A DNA stretch of 64,000 bases. It comes from Thermomonas sp. (lineage in GTDB: Bacteria > Pseudomonadota > Gammaproteobacteria > Xanthomonadales > Xanthomonadaceae). This document shows positions 55,877 through 64,000 of this stretch, piece after piece (position 1 is the first letter of the stretch; every line of letters starts with the position of its first letter). The notes beneath the pieces are model-generated. The model ran no database searches and was not told the origin of the DNA. It was given only the letters and a program-made list of their open reading frames with translations. The stretch covers positions 310,001-374,000 of the forward strand of contig NZ_JAMLIW010000001.1 in assembly GCF_023953935.1 (NCBI RefSeq), given 5' to 3'. Position numbers and translations under genes: made by a program.

Positions 55877-58216
55877 TCAGAAGTTGTAGCGCAGCGAGAC
55901 GTACCAATTGCGCGGCCAGCCAAAATACGCCGTCTGGATGTTGCCGACGCTGGAGAACTCCTGGCCTTCGGTCATGTAGGTCTTGTCGGTCAGGTTGCGA
56001 ACCCCGGCGCGCACCTGCCAGGCTCCCTGCGGCGAATCCCACACCCCGTACAGACCGACCAGGGTGTATGCCGGCTGGCGCAGGTTCGCCCGGTTGTCCA
56101 CCGACAGCCAGGTTTCCGTGCGATAGGACACGTCGCCACCGATGCTGATCATCCCGCCGTTGCTCAGGTCGAACGCGTGCTGCAAAGCAACCCGACCCGT
56201 GAAATCCGGCGAGAACGGCACGTGGTCGTGGATGTGCGGATCGTAGTCGGGCCGACTCGGATCCAGGCGCAGGTCGTTGAACTCCTTGTAGCGCGCGTTC
56301 ATCCAGCTCAGCTGGCCGCTCAGGGTGGTGGACTTGCCGAGCAGCGCGCTGCCTTCGAACTCGAAGCCGTCGATCGTCATCCGCGCCGCGTTGAGCACCG
56401 GGAAGGCGAAATTCGGCACGCCGCCGCTCTGCACGATTTCCGACACCCGGGCCTGGAAGTCGCGGTAGTTGCTGTGGAAGGCCGTGAAATTGCCCATCAG
56501 GCGATGGTCGGCCGATTGCAGCTTCAGGCCGACTTCGTAGGTCCACACGAATTCGGGGTTGAAGATCGGGTTGTCCGATTCCGCCTGCGAGTTCGCGCGG
56601 CCGTTGAAACCGCCGGACTTGAAGCCACGGTTGGCGGAGAAATAGGCCATGGCCTGTTCGCTGAACTTGTATTTCAGGCTGAACGAAGGCGTGACGGCGC
56701 TCCAGCTGTGGCGGATGCCGGGGATCACCGCCTGCGGATCGGCGCTGAAGGCGCCCAGCGGCGGCCCGAAGAAGGCGCTGGTGGTGCGGAAGTAGGACTT
56801 GCGGTCGCGCGACCAGCGCACGCCGGCCGCCAGCGACCAGTGATCGTTGATGCTCCAGTCGACGTTGGCGAACAGCGCGGTGCTGGTGGTGCGCAGGTTG
56901 TCGTCGATCGTGCGCAGGAAATCGAACGGCGTGCCGAAGAAGCGCAGGAAGTCATCCGCATACGCTTCCTGATGCGAAGGCAGACGCTCGTTCAGATAGT
57001 AGGCGCCGATGATCGCCTTGACCGAATCGCTGTGGTACTGCAATTGCAGCTCCTGGCTCCACTGGCGCTGGTGGAAACCGACGAACACGTCGCCCAATTC
57101 GAACACCGAGGCATCGATGTCGATGTAGGACGCGGTATCGAGCTTGCGCCAGGCGGTGATGCTCTTGAGCAGCCAGGCGTCGTTGATGTTCCAGTTCATG
57201 ATCAGCGACACGCCCTTGTGGGTCATGTCCTGGCCCTTGTCGGGGCCGAACGAGGTGCGCGCGCGGTAGTCCCACTCGCCCGTGGGCGCAAATTGCAGCA
57301 CATATGGCCCCAACCCGGGAACCATGTCCACCGCGATCAGCGGCGCGGTCGGACGGCCCAGGGTCAGCGCGGCGTCCTGATCGGTGTAGTCGAAGCTGAA
57401 GGTCGCATTGAACGAATCGCTGGGTTCGAACGCCAGCTTGAAGCGGAGCGCGCGGGTATCGTCATCGTTGTAGTGGCGCCCGCTGACGGCATCGCGCACG
57501 TAGCCGTTGTTGGTGATCCAGGCGGCGGCGATGCTGCCGGCCACGGTGTCGCTGAATCGGCCGCCATAGTAGAAGCGGCCCTCGGCGCGGCCGTAGTTGC
57601 CGAGCGTGGCCTCGATGCTGCCGCCCTCGTAGTCGAACGGGTCCTTGGTGGTCAGCTTGATCGCGCCGCCGGTCGAGTTCTTGCCGTACAGCGTGCCCTG
57701 CGGGCCACGCAGCACTTCGATCTGGGCCACGTCGAACAGCGAGAACAGGGCGCCGTTGATGCGCGAGTAGTAGACGTCATCGACGTACATGCCCACGCCC
57801 GGATCGAAGGTCTGCAGCGCGTCCGGCTGGCCGATGCCGCGGATGAACACGTTGATGCTGTTGGCCGAGCCGCGGCCCTGCACGATGTTCATGTTCGGCA
57901 CCGAGCTTTGCAGGCCATCGACGTTGTTGGCCTGCATGTCGCGCAGCTGGGTTTCACCGAAGGCGGTCACCGCCACCGGCACTTCCTGGATCGGTTCGGC
58001 GCGGCGACGGGCCGTGACGGTCACGGTTTCCAACTGGGTCGGCGAAGTGGGCGCCGTGATGCGCGGCTTGGCTTCCTGATCCTGGGCTTGTGCCTGCGCC
58101 TGGTCTTGCGCCGCAGCTGGCGCCGCGCCCGTCTCGGCGGCCAGGGCCGGGGCGCCGATCAACACGGTGGCGACCAATGCGCCCTGGATCGCCATGCTCA
58201 ACTGCTTGCGTTTCAT
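55877..58216 (-). CDS. TonB-dependent receptor
   Basis: The 779-residue outer-membrane receptor has a signal peptide (residues 1-27, GAPALAAE), an Ala/Gln-rich spacer, a TonB box (ETVTVTA, about 65), a plug domain (VPVAVTAFGETQLRDM to about 190, with VLRGPQGTLYGKNSTGGAI) and a 22-strand barrel ending NWYVSLRYNF. The plug and barrel features are those of the large Xanthomonad/Sphingomonad TonB-receptor group used for plant or aromatic substrates as well as iron. GGAGGGG lies 4 bases before ATG 58216, which settles the start. It is divergent from the GntP-type permease, which may import what the receptor brings in; inferred only from position. Confidence 0.9.
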   Translation of the reverse strand: MKRKQLSMAIQGALVATVLIGAPALAAETGAAPAAAQDQAQAQAQDQEAKPRITAPTSPTQLETVTVTARRRAEPIQEVPVAVTAFGETQLRDMQANNVDGLQSSVPNMNIVQGRGSANSINVFIRGIGQPDALQTFDPGVGMYVDDVYYSRINGALFSLFDVAQIEVLRGPQGTLYGKNSTGGAIKLTTKDPFDYEGGSIEATLGNYGRAEGRFYYGGRFSDTVAGSIAAAWITNNGYVRDAVSGRHYNDDDTRALRFKLAFEPSDSFNATFSFDYTDQDAALTLGRPTAPLIAVDMVPGLGPYVLQFAPTGEWDYRARTSFGPDKGQDMTHKGVSLIMNWNINDAWLLKSITAWRKLDTASYIDIDASVFELGDVFVGFHQRQWSQELQLQYHSDSVKAIIGAYYLNERLPSHQEAYADDFLRFFGTPFDFLRTIDDNLRTTSTALFANVDWSINDHWSLAAGVRWSRDRKSYFRTTSAFFGPPLGAFSADPQAVIPGIRHSWSAVTPSFSLKYKFSEQAMAYFSANRGFKSGGFNGRANSQAESDNPIFNPEFVWTYEVGLKLQSADHRLMGNFTAFHSNYRDFQARVSEIVQSGGVPNFAFPVLNAARMTIDGFEFEGSALLGKSTTLSGQLSWMNARYKEFNDLRLDPSRPDYDPHIHDHVPFSPDFTGRVALQHAFDLSNGGMISIGGDVSYRTETWLSVDNRANLRQPAYTLVGLYGVWDSPQGAWQVRAGVRNLTDKTYMTEGQEFSSVGNIQTAYFGWPRNWYVSLRYNF

Positions 58217-58374
58217 CTGCCCCTCCTGCGGGTGCATGTGACGGGCCACGCCATTGCGGCCGATGGCGATACGTTAAGGAACCGTTGCCGCCGGCGGCAT
58301 TGGACGTTCGGGCAATGGGAGCCAGACCACATTCACAACCACACTGGGCGCCGGATTCCTGAGCGGGACAGACG

Positions 58375-59778
58375 ATGGCGTTCCTGATCGTGTTGGCGGC
58401 GCTGTGTTTCTTGATGCTGATGGCCTACCGCGGCCACAGCGTGATCCTGTTCGCGCCCGTCGCCGCCTTGGGCGCGGTGCTGCTGACCGATCCGGCCCTG
58501 GTCGCACCGATGTTCACCGGCCTGTTCATGGACAAGATGGTCGGCTTCCTGAAACTGTATTTTCCGGTGTTCCTGCTCGGCGCGCTGTTCGGCAAGGTGA
58601 TCGAAACCTCCGGGTTTTCCAAGGCCATCGTCGCCTCGACCATCAAGGTCGTCGGCGCGCAGCGCGCAATCCTGTCGATCGTGCTGGTGTGCGCCCTGCT
58701 GACCTACGGCGGGGTGTCGCTGTTCGTGGTGGTGTTTGCGGTATACCCGTTCGCGGCCGAGCTGTTCCGTCAGGGCAACATCCCCAAGCGCCTGATCCCG
58801 GGCACGATTGCTCTTGGCGCGTTCACCTTCACCATGGACGCACTGCCAGGCACCCCGCAGATCCAGAACATCATCCCCACCACCTTCTTCGGCACCAATA
58901 CCTGGGCCGCGCCGTGGCTGGGCACGCTCGGCGGCGTGTTCATCCTGGTCGTCGGCCTGGCCTACCTGAACTGGCGCCGACGCATCGCCGCACGCAACGG
59001 CGAGGGCTACGGCGATCCGGCCACGCTCATCAACGAGCCGGAACCATTCACCGCGGCCAAGCTGGCCAATCCGGTGATCGCGATCCTGCCGCTGCTGGTG
59101 GTCGGCATCGTCAACAAGCTGTTGACGTTGTGGATCCCGCAGCACTACGGCGACAGCGCCAGCTTCATTCCGGCAGTGATCGGCAACCCCGCGCCAGTGG
59201 TGCAGGAAATCTCGAAAGTGACCGCGATCTGGGCGGTGGAAGGCGCACTGCTGCTGGGCATCCTGTGCGTCTTGCTGTTCGCGTGGAGGCCGGTCAAGGC
59301 AAGCTTTGCCGAAGGCAGCAAGTCGGCCATTTCCGGCGCCCTGCTTGCAGGGATGAATACCGCCTCCGAGTACGGCTTCGGCGCGGTGATCGCGGCCCTG
59401 CCCGGCTTCCTCGTGGTCGCCCACGCGTTGGGTTCGATCCCCAATCCGCTGGTCAATGAAGCCGTCACCGTGTCCGCGCTGGCCGGCATCACCGGCAGCG
59501 CATCGGGCGGCATGAGCATCGCCCTGGCGGCGATGGCCGATACCTTCATCGCCAATGCCAACGCCGCCGGCATCCCGATGGAGGTCCTGCACCGCGTCGC
59601 CGCGATGGCCTCCGGCGGCATGGACACCCTGCCCCACAACGGTGCGGTGATCACCCTGCTGGCGGTAACAGGGCTGAGCCATCGCCAGGCCTACAAGGAC
59701 ATTTTCGCGGTGACGATCATCAAGACCCTGGCGGTGTTCGTGGTGATCGGGATCTACTACGCCACCGGCTGGGTTTGA
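58375..59778 (+). CDS. GntP-family permease
   Basis: The 467-residue membrane protein has about twelve to fourteen spans and GntP-family features: SVILFAPVAALGAVL, LTYGGVSLFVVVFAVYPFAAELFR, FTMDALPGTPQIQNIIPTTFFGT and SGGMDTLPHNGAVITLL. Members move gluconate or, in the HbdH-linked branch, D-beta-hydroxybutyrate; the DALPGTPQIQN segment fits the latter group, but this is a guess. It is transcribed away from the TonB receptor gene with a 158-bp gap and probably shares control with it. Confidence 0.8.
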   Translation: MAFLIVLAALCFLMLMAYRGHSVILFAPVAALGAVLLTDPALVAPMFTGLFMDKMVGFLKLYFPVFLLGALFGKVIETSGFSKAIVASTIKVVGAQRAILSIVLVCALLTYGGVSLFVVVFAVYPFAAELFRQGNIPKRLIPGTIALGAFTFTMDALPGTPQIQNIIPTTFFGTNTWAAPWLGTLGGVFILVVGLAYLNWRRRIAARNGEGYGDPATLINEPEPFTAAKLANPVIAILPLLVVGIVNKLLTLWIPQHYGDSASFIPAVIGNPAPVVQEISKVTAIWAVEGALLLGILCVLLFAWRPVKASFAEGSKSAISGALLAGMNTASEYGFGAVIAALPGFLVVAHALGSIPNPLVNEAVTVSALAGITGSASGGMSIALAAMADTFIANANAAGIPMEVLHRVAAMASGGMDTLPHNGAVITLLAVTGLSHRQAYKDIFAVTIIKTLAVFVVIGIYYATGWV

Positions 59779-59828
59779 ACCCGGTCGGATCGCTTGTCTG
59801 GACGGCTGGCTGCACGCATCATCGCGGC

Positions 59829-61127
59829 ATGAGCGACCCTGAAAATCCACACGCCCTCTCCCATCGCACCACGCCTACCTGGGAAGTCGAACTGCTGATT
59901 TCCGGCGTGGCGGTGTTTGCGATGCTGCAATTGCCCAGCCTGCTGGATGACGCGATGTTCGCGCTCGAGCCGCGTCTGGACGTCGACTGGCGACAGATGC
60001 TGATTCTCGGCTACCTCTACGGCAAGAGCGCGGCATTGATCCTTGCCACGACCTTCGTGCTGCACCTGCTGCTGCGCGCGCGCTGGATCGCGCTTGTGGG
60101 CATGCATTCGGTCCACCCGCAGGGCATCCTGCTCGACAAGCTCCGCCTGGGACCGATCCAGAAGGCGCTGGAACGCGAGCGCGACATGCCGATGCCGGCA
60201 CGCATCGAGCGCGCGGACAATCTGGCGACGACGGTATTCGCGATCGGCGTCATGCTGGCAACGATGCTGCTTGTCACCGCCGCCGGTGCCACGGCGCTGT
60301 ATGCGCTGGGCGTACTGATCGCGACCCTCAGCGGCGGCTGGATCGATGCCTCACTTGCAATGCTGGCGATCTTTGCATTGATCACCTTGCCTTTCATCGC
60401 CCTGGTGCAACTGGATCGGCGCAAAGCCGCGCATTGGCTGCCCGGAAGCTGGCGATATCGGGCCGTCTCCGCCGGCTTTCGCGGCTATGCCCGCATCGGC
60501 TTCAGCCATGGCAGCAATCCGGAGATGACACTGCTTTCCACCAACCGCGGCGGAAGTCGCAAGGCCATCCTGCTGACGACGAGCGTGATGTTCGTGGCAA
60601 TGGCCAGCGCTGGAATTTCTCTGGCTTTGCAGAAGCATCCGGACTGGCTTGGCAGCTATGCCTGGTTCCCGAAGTCGACCACGCGACAACTCGATTCCGC
60701 CCATTACGACGATCAGCGCAACCCGGCACGCGACTCGGCGACACCCTATGTGCAGTCGGCCGTGATCGTCGGGCCGTACCTGAAACTTGTCATTCCCTAT
60801 CGCCCGCTGCGGGACGACGCCGCGATGCGTTCGACCTGCCCGTCCACCGACGCAGGCCGAACGGGAGACGCCTTGGCCAGCGCGCGCCTTGCCTGCCTGC
60901 AGGCGCTGCACGGGGTCGTTCTGGACGGCAAACCACTGGCCAGCCTGCGCTACGAGATCGCCAGCGACCCGCGTACCGACCGCCCCGCGCTGCTGGCAAT
61001 GATCGACGTACGCAGCCTGCCGCCGGGCCGCCACGAGCTGCGCATCGCCCACCCGCCGCGCAGCGACCAGACCCCGGGCGATGACAATCCTGACCCGGGT
61101 TTCGACGTGATCCCGTTCTGGCGCTGA
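59829..61127 (+). CDS. Membrane protein of unknown function
   Basis: This 432-residue protein has a short cytoplasmic start, five or six membrane spans in the first 270 residues (about 22-42, 65-85, 140-160, 165-205, 250-272) and a soluble C-terminal part of about 160 residues, probably periplasmic, with a Cys pair (STCPSTDAG and ARLACLQAL) that could form a disulphide. The end (LPPGRHELRIAHPPRSD) reads like a small beta-domain. I do not recognise the family. It starts 50 bp after the permease gene and may be cotranscribed with it. Confidence 0.7.
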   Translation: MSDPENPHALSHRTTPTWEVELLISGVAVFAMLQLPSLLDDAMFALEPRLDVDWRQMLILGYLYGKSAALILATTFVLHLLLRARWIALVGMHSVHPQGILLDKLRLGPIQKALERERDMPMPARIERADNLATTVFAIGVMLATMLLVTAAGATALYALGVLIATLSGGWIDASLAMLAIFALITLPFIALVQLDRRKAAHWLPGSWRYRAVSAGFRGYARIGFSHGSNPEMTLLSTNRGGSRKAILLTTSVMFVAMASAGISLALQKHPDWLGSYAWFPKSTTRQLDSAHYDDQRNPARDSATPYVQSAVIVGPYLKLVIPYRPLRDDAAMRSTCPSTDAGRTGDALASARLACLQALHGVVLDGKPLASLRYEIASDPRTDRPALLAMIDVRSLPPGRHELRIAHPPRSDQTPGDDNPDPGFDVIPFWR

Positions 61128-61158
61128 TCGACAAGCCGAGCCGCCGTAAAATCCGCAC

Positions 61159-62250
61159 GTGAGTGGGCCTTTGCAGCGCAAGATCATCCACGTCGACATG
61201 GACGCGTTCTATGCGTCGGTGGAGCAGCGCGATGCGCCGGAATTGCGCGGCCAGCCGGTGGTTGTGGCCTGGCGCGGCGCGCGCTCGGTGGTGTGCGCGG
61301 CCAGCTATGAAGCACGAACGTTCGGCGTGCGTTCGGCGATGCCGGCGTTGCGCGCGGAACGGCTGTGCCCGCAGGCCATCTTTGTGCCACCGGACTTCAG
61401 CCGCTACAAGGCCGCTTCGCGTCAGATACACGCCATCTTTGCGCGCCATACCGACCTGATCGAACCGCTGTCGCTGGACGAGGCCTACCTCGACGTCACG
61501 CTACCCAAGCGCGATCTGGGCAGCGCCACCGCCATCGCCCGTGATGTCCGCGCGGCCATCTACGCGGAAACCCGGCTCACCGCCTCGGCCGGCATCGCGC
61601 CCAACAAGTTCCTCGCCAAGATCGCCAGCGACTGGAACAAACCGAACGGCCAGTTCGTGGTGAAACCGGTGATGGTCGATGCCTTCCTCGCGCCGTTGCC
61701 GGTGGCCAAACTGCCGGGCGTGGGCAAGGTGATGCAGGGCAAGCTCGCCGAGCTGGGCATCACCACCTGCTCCGACCTGCGGCGCTGGCCGGTTGAAGCA
61801 ATGGAAGCCCGGTTCGGGCGCTGGGGCCGACGGCTGCACGAACTGTCGTTCGGCATCGACGAGCGTCCGGTCGAGCCCGAACGACCGACCCTGCAAATCT
61901 CCAGCGAAGACACCTTCGCCACCGATCTGCATCTCGACGCGCTGGAGCCGCACATCCGCCGCATGGCCGCCAGCACCTGGACCGCCTATGGACGCGAATG
62001 GCAGCACCGCCCGGGCCGGCTGGCGCGCACCGTGGTGCTCAAACTCAAGACCGCCGATTTCCACATCCTCACCCGCAGCCTGACCGGCCCCGAGCCGCCC
62101 GCCAGCGAGGCAGCACTGGCTGACACCGCTTGCGCCCTGCGCGAACGCGTCGAACTTCCGGCCGCGACCCGCTATCGTCTGGTCGGCGTCGGGCTGTCGG
62201 GTTTCGTCGAACCCGACGACAGCCCGCTGCAGGATGACCTGTTCGGATGA
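61159..62250 (+). CDS. dinB: DNA polymerase IV
   Basis: The 363-residue Y-family polymerase has the catalytic aspartates in IHVDMDAFYASVE (D13, D15) and SLDEAYLDV, GIAPNKFLAKIASDWNKP, the helix-hairpin-helix KLPGVGKVMQGKLAELGI and a little-finger domain. The C-terminal QDDLFG is a beta-clamp-binding motif of QxxLF type. It carries out translesion and mutagenic synthesis. It begins with GTG at 61159. No LexA box (CTGT-N8-ACAG) is seen upstream, although the gene is SOS-controlled in E. coli. Confidence 0.93.
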   Translation: MSGPLQRKIIHVDMDAFYASVEQRDAPELRGQPVVVAWRGARSVVCAASYEARTFGVRSAMPALRAERLCPQAIFVPPDFSRYKAASRQIHAIFARHTDLIEPLSLDEAYLDVTLPKRDLGSATAIARDVRAAIYAETRLTASAGIAPNKFLAKIASDWNKPNGQFVVKPVMVDAFLAPLPVAKLPGVGKVMQGKLAELGITTCSDLRRWPVEAMEARFGRWGRRLHELSFGIDERPVEPERPTLQISSEDTFATDLHLDALEPHIRRMAASTWTAYGREWQHRPGRLARTVVLKLKTADFHILTRSLTGPEPPASEAALADTACALRERVELPAATRYRLVGVGLSGFVEPDDSPLQDDLFG

Positions 62251-62317
62251 AGTCCCGGGCCGGTCCCGACTCCGGCCGCTTATGTCGGTTTCATCCGTCG
62301 CCTGCCACACTGCTTGC

Positions 62318-62503
62318 ATGAGCGTGGTTGTCGCCCTCGATCTTCTGGATCCAAAGCCCTTGCCGCCCGAGCGCCCGCTGGCCTCGGACTGCTGCGACAG
62401 CGGCTGCGATCGCTGCGTGCAGGACGTCTACGCCGACGAGCTGGCCGATTACGAAGCGGCGCTGAAAGCCTGGCGGGCGCGGCATCCCGAGTCCGTGGAT
62501 TGA
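62318..62503 (+). CDS. Oxidoreductase-like domain small protein
   Basis: The 61-residue protein contains the cysteine motif DCCDSGCDRCVQDVYADEL followed by ADYEAALKAW, which is the oxidoreductase-like (OXLD1-type) domain. Four cysteines are conserved and may hold a metal or cluster. Function is unknown. It starts 67 bp after dinB. Confidence 0.75.
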   Translation: MSVVVALDLLDPKPLPPERPLASDCCDSGCDRCVQDVYADELADYEAALKAWRARHPESVD

Positions 62504-62539
62504 GAGGTCATCTCCCCGCTGGCAGCGACTGACAAGCTG

Positions 62540-63223
62540 TCAGTGCGCATAGCGCCAGCAGCGCGCCGGCTCAAGCCGGGCGCCGTGGATTTCCAGCCGC
62601 ACCGGCACGCCCAGCGCCAGCGCCAGCGCGCCGCCGTGGAACGCCCAGCTGCGGGCTTCGGCACCGCCTTCATCGCATGGTTCGGGCTGAATCGTGCGCG
62701 CCTGACGCGGCCGCAGGCCCTCGCCGCTGCGCTTCACCCACGCTTCCTTCAGCGCCCAGATGGCGTAAAACCCGGCTTCGCGTTCGGGCCCCTCCAGCGC
62801 GCGCAATTCCCGCGCCTGCGCCGCGGAAAACGCCATCCGCGTCAGCGCCGCAAGGTCGCGCCCGCGCTTGGGCAGTTCCACGTCCACGCCCACCGCCACC
62901 TCGCCCAGCGCCAGCGCCAACCAGTCGCCGCTGTGGGCGATCGACAGCGACAGCGGCACCGGCGCGGCGTCCAGGTGCAGCGCGGGGCGGCCGTCGGCGA
63001 ATGCGTCCAGCGTCACCCGCTTGGGCGGCACGCGCAGCCAGTGCGCGGCCAGCCGCCGCGCCATCCAGTGCCCGGCAACGAACTCGGCGCGACGCGCCCC
63101 GGCGCGCATCTTCGCCAGACGCGCCCGCTCGCCTTCGGTCAGCCAGCCCAATCCGTTCTTGTGCGCGGCGGCCGCGGCGGTGCCCAGGGCCGCGATCTGC
63201 AGCAGGACCTTGGGCTGCGCCAT
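62540..63223 (-). CDS. 4'-phosphopantetheinyl transferase superfamily protein
   Basis: The 227-residue Sfp-type enzyme has the Mg-binding D114 and E116 in VGVDVEL, E160 and K164 in FYAIWALKEAWVKR, and LSLSIAHSGDWLALAL before them. It attaches phosphopantetheine from CoA to an acyl- or peptidyl-carrier protein; no polyketide or NRPS genes are in the window to name the client. ATG 63223 is 10 bp after the clpA stop, so the two are probably cotranscribed. Confidence 0.85.
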   Translation of the reverse strand: MAQPKVLLQIAALGTAAAAAHKNGLGWLTEGERARLAKMRAGARRAEFVAGHWMARRLAAHWLRVPPKRVTLDAFADGRPALHLDAAPVPLSLSIAHSGDWLALALGEVAVGVDVELPKRGRDLAALTRMAFSAAQARELRALEGPEREAGFYAIWALKEAWVKRSGEGLRPRQARTIQPEPCDEGGAEARSWAFHGGALALALGVPVRLEIHGARLEPARCWRYAH

Positions 63224-63233
63224 CGGCTTGGCC

Positions 63234-64000
<767 letters not shown>

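Noticed and set aside
55793-58387. 864-codon plus-strand frame opposite the TonB receptor
   Set aside because: The receptor on the minus strand has a signal peptide, plug, barrel and a strong Shine-Dalgarno; the plus frame has none of these.

Overview
The window is 64 kb of GC-rich chromosome from a gammaproteobacterium, most likely of the Xanthomonadaceae (Lysobacteraceae). The evidence is the E. coli-like order of serA, ssrA, rpsF-rpsR-rplI-dnaB-alr and rne/rluC, a TrpR-like regulator in front of a complete his operon, a transmembrane repetitive protein next to nfuA, and family-typical dispersed hairpin repeats. Genus and species cannot be read from the sequence. Almost all of it looks like core chromosome. 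There is no prophage, integrase, transposase gene or CRISPR array.

Layout. 0-4.4 kb: 3' end of a siderophore receptor, a hutD/comEA-like pair and an M20 dipeptidase. 4.4-4.9 kb: two copies of an unusual two-storey hairpin element. 4.9-11.2 kb: DEAD-box helicase, a wecA-like glycosyltransferase, and a divergent pair of D-2-hydroxyglutarate dehydrogenase-like and serA genes. 11.2-16.4 kb: a heptamer repeat, a Nudix gene, an amino-acid permease and a methionine-salvage block (fucA-like aldolase, mtnB, mtnD, mtnC). 16.4-25.3 kb: a phosphoesterase and the histidine operon hisGDCBHAFI on the minus strand, every junction overlapping or nearly so, led by a TrpR-like gene and an operator-like palindrome. 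25.6-32.1 kb: a murein-peptide group (VanX-type dipeptidase, NlpC/P60, DUF819 membrane protein, L,D-transpeptidase, dicarboxylate/amino-acid symporter). 32.2-33.2 kb: ssrA with promoter and terminator, flanked by palindromic repeats and a 23-bp tandem array. 33.2-46.7 kb: OmpA-like lipoprotein, wax-ester synthase-like acyltransferase, alr, dnaB, rplI-rpsR-rpsF, asnS, repetitive membrane protein, nfuA, phhB and rluC. 46.7-54.6 kb: rne with a long leader, then a GacA-like response regulator and a transporter-fused hybrid histidine kinase. 54.6-55.9 kb: a gene-free tract of three long imperfect repeats. 55.9-64 kb: a second TonB-dependent receptor, a GntP-type permease, dinB, a phosphopantetheinyl transferase and the 3' half of clpA.

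The most unusual thing found is a repeated, apparently RNA-like element at 4461-4562, 4603-4700 and 45556-45658. Its outer and inner stems differ completely in sequence but stay paired, around a conserved unpaired core (AAGGRGGA before and GGRGGACAT after the inner hairpin). All its non-Watson-Crick pairs are G-U on one strand only. No database search could be run, so whether it is already described is open.
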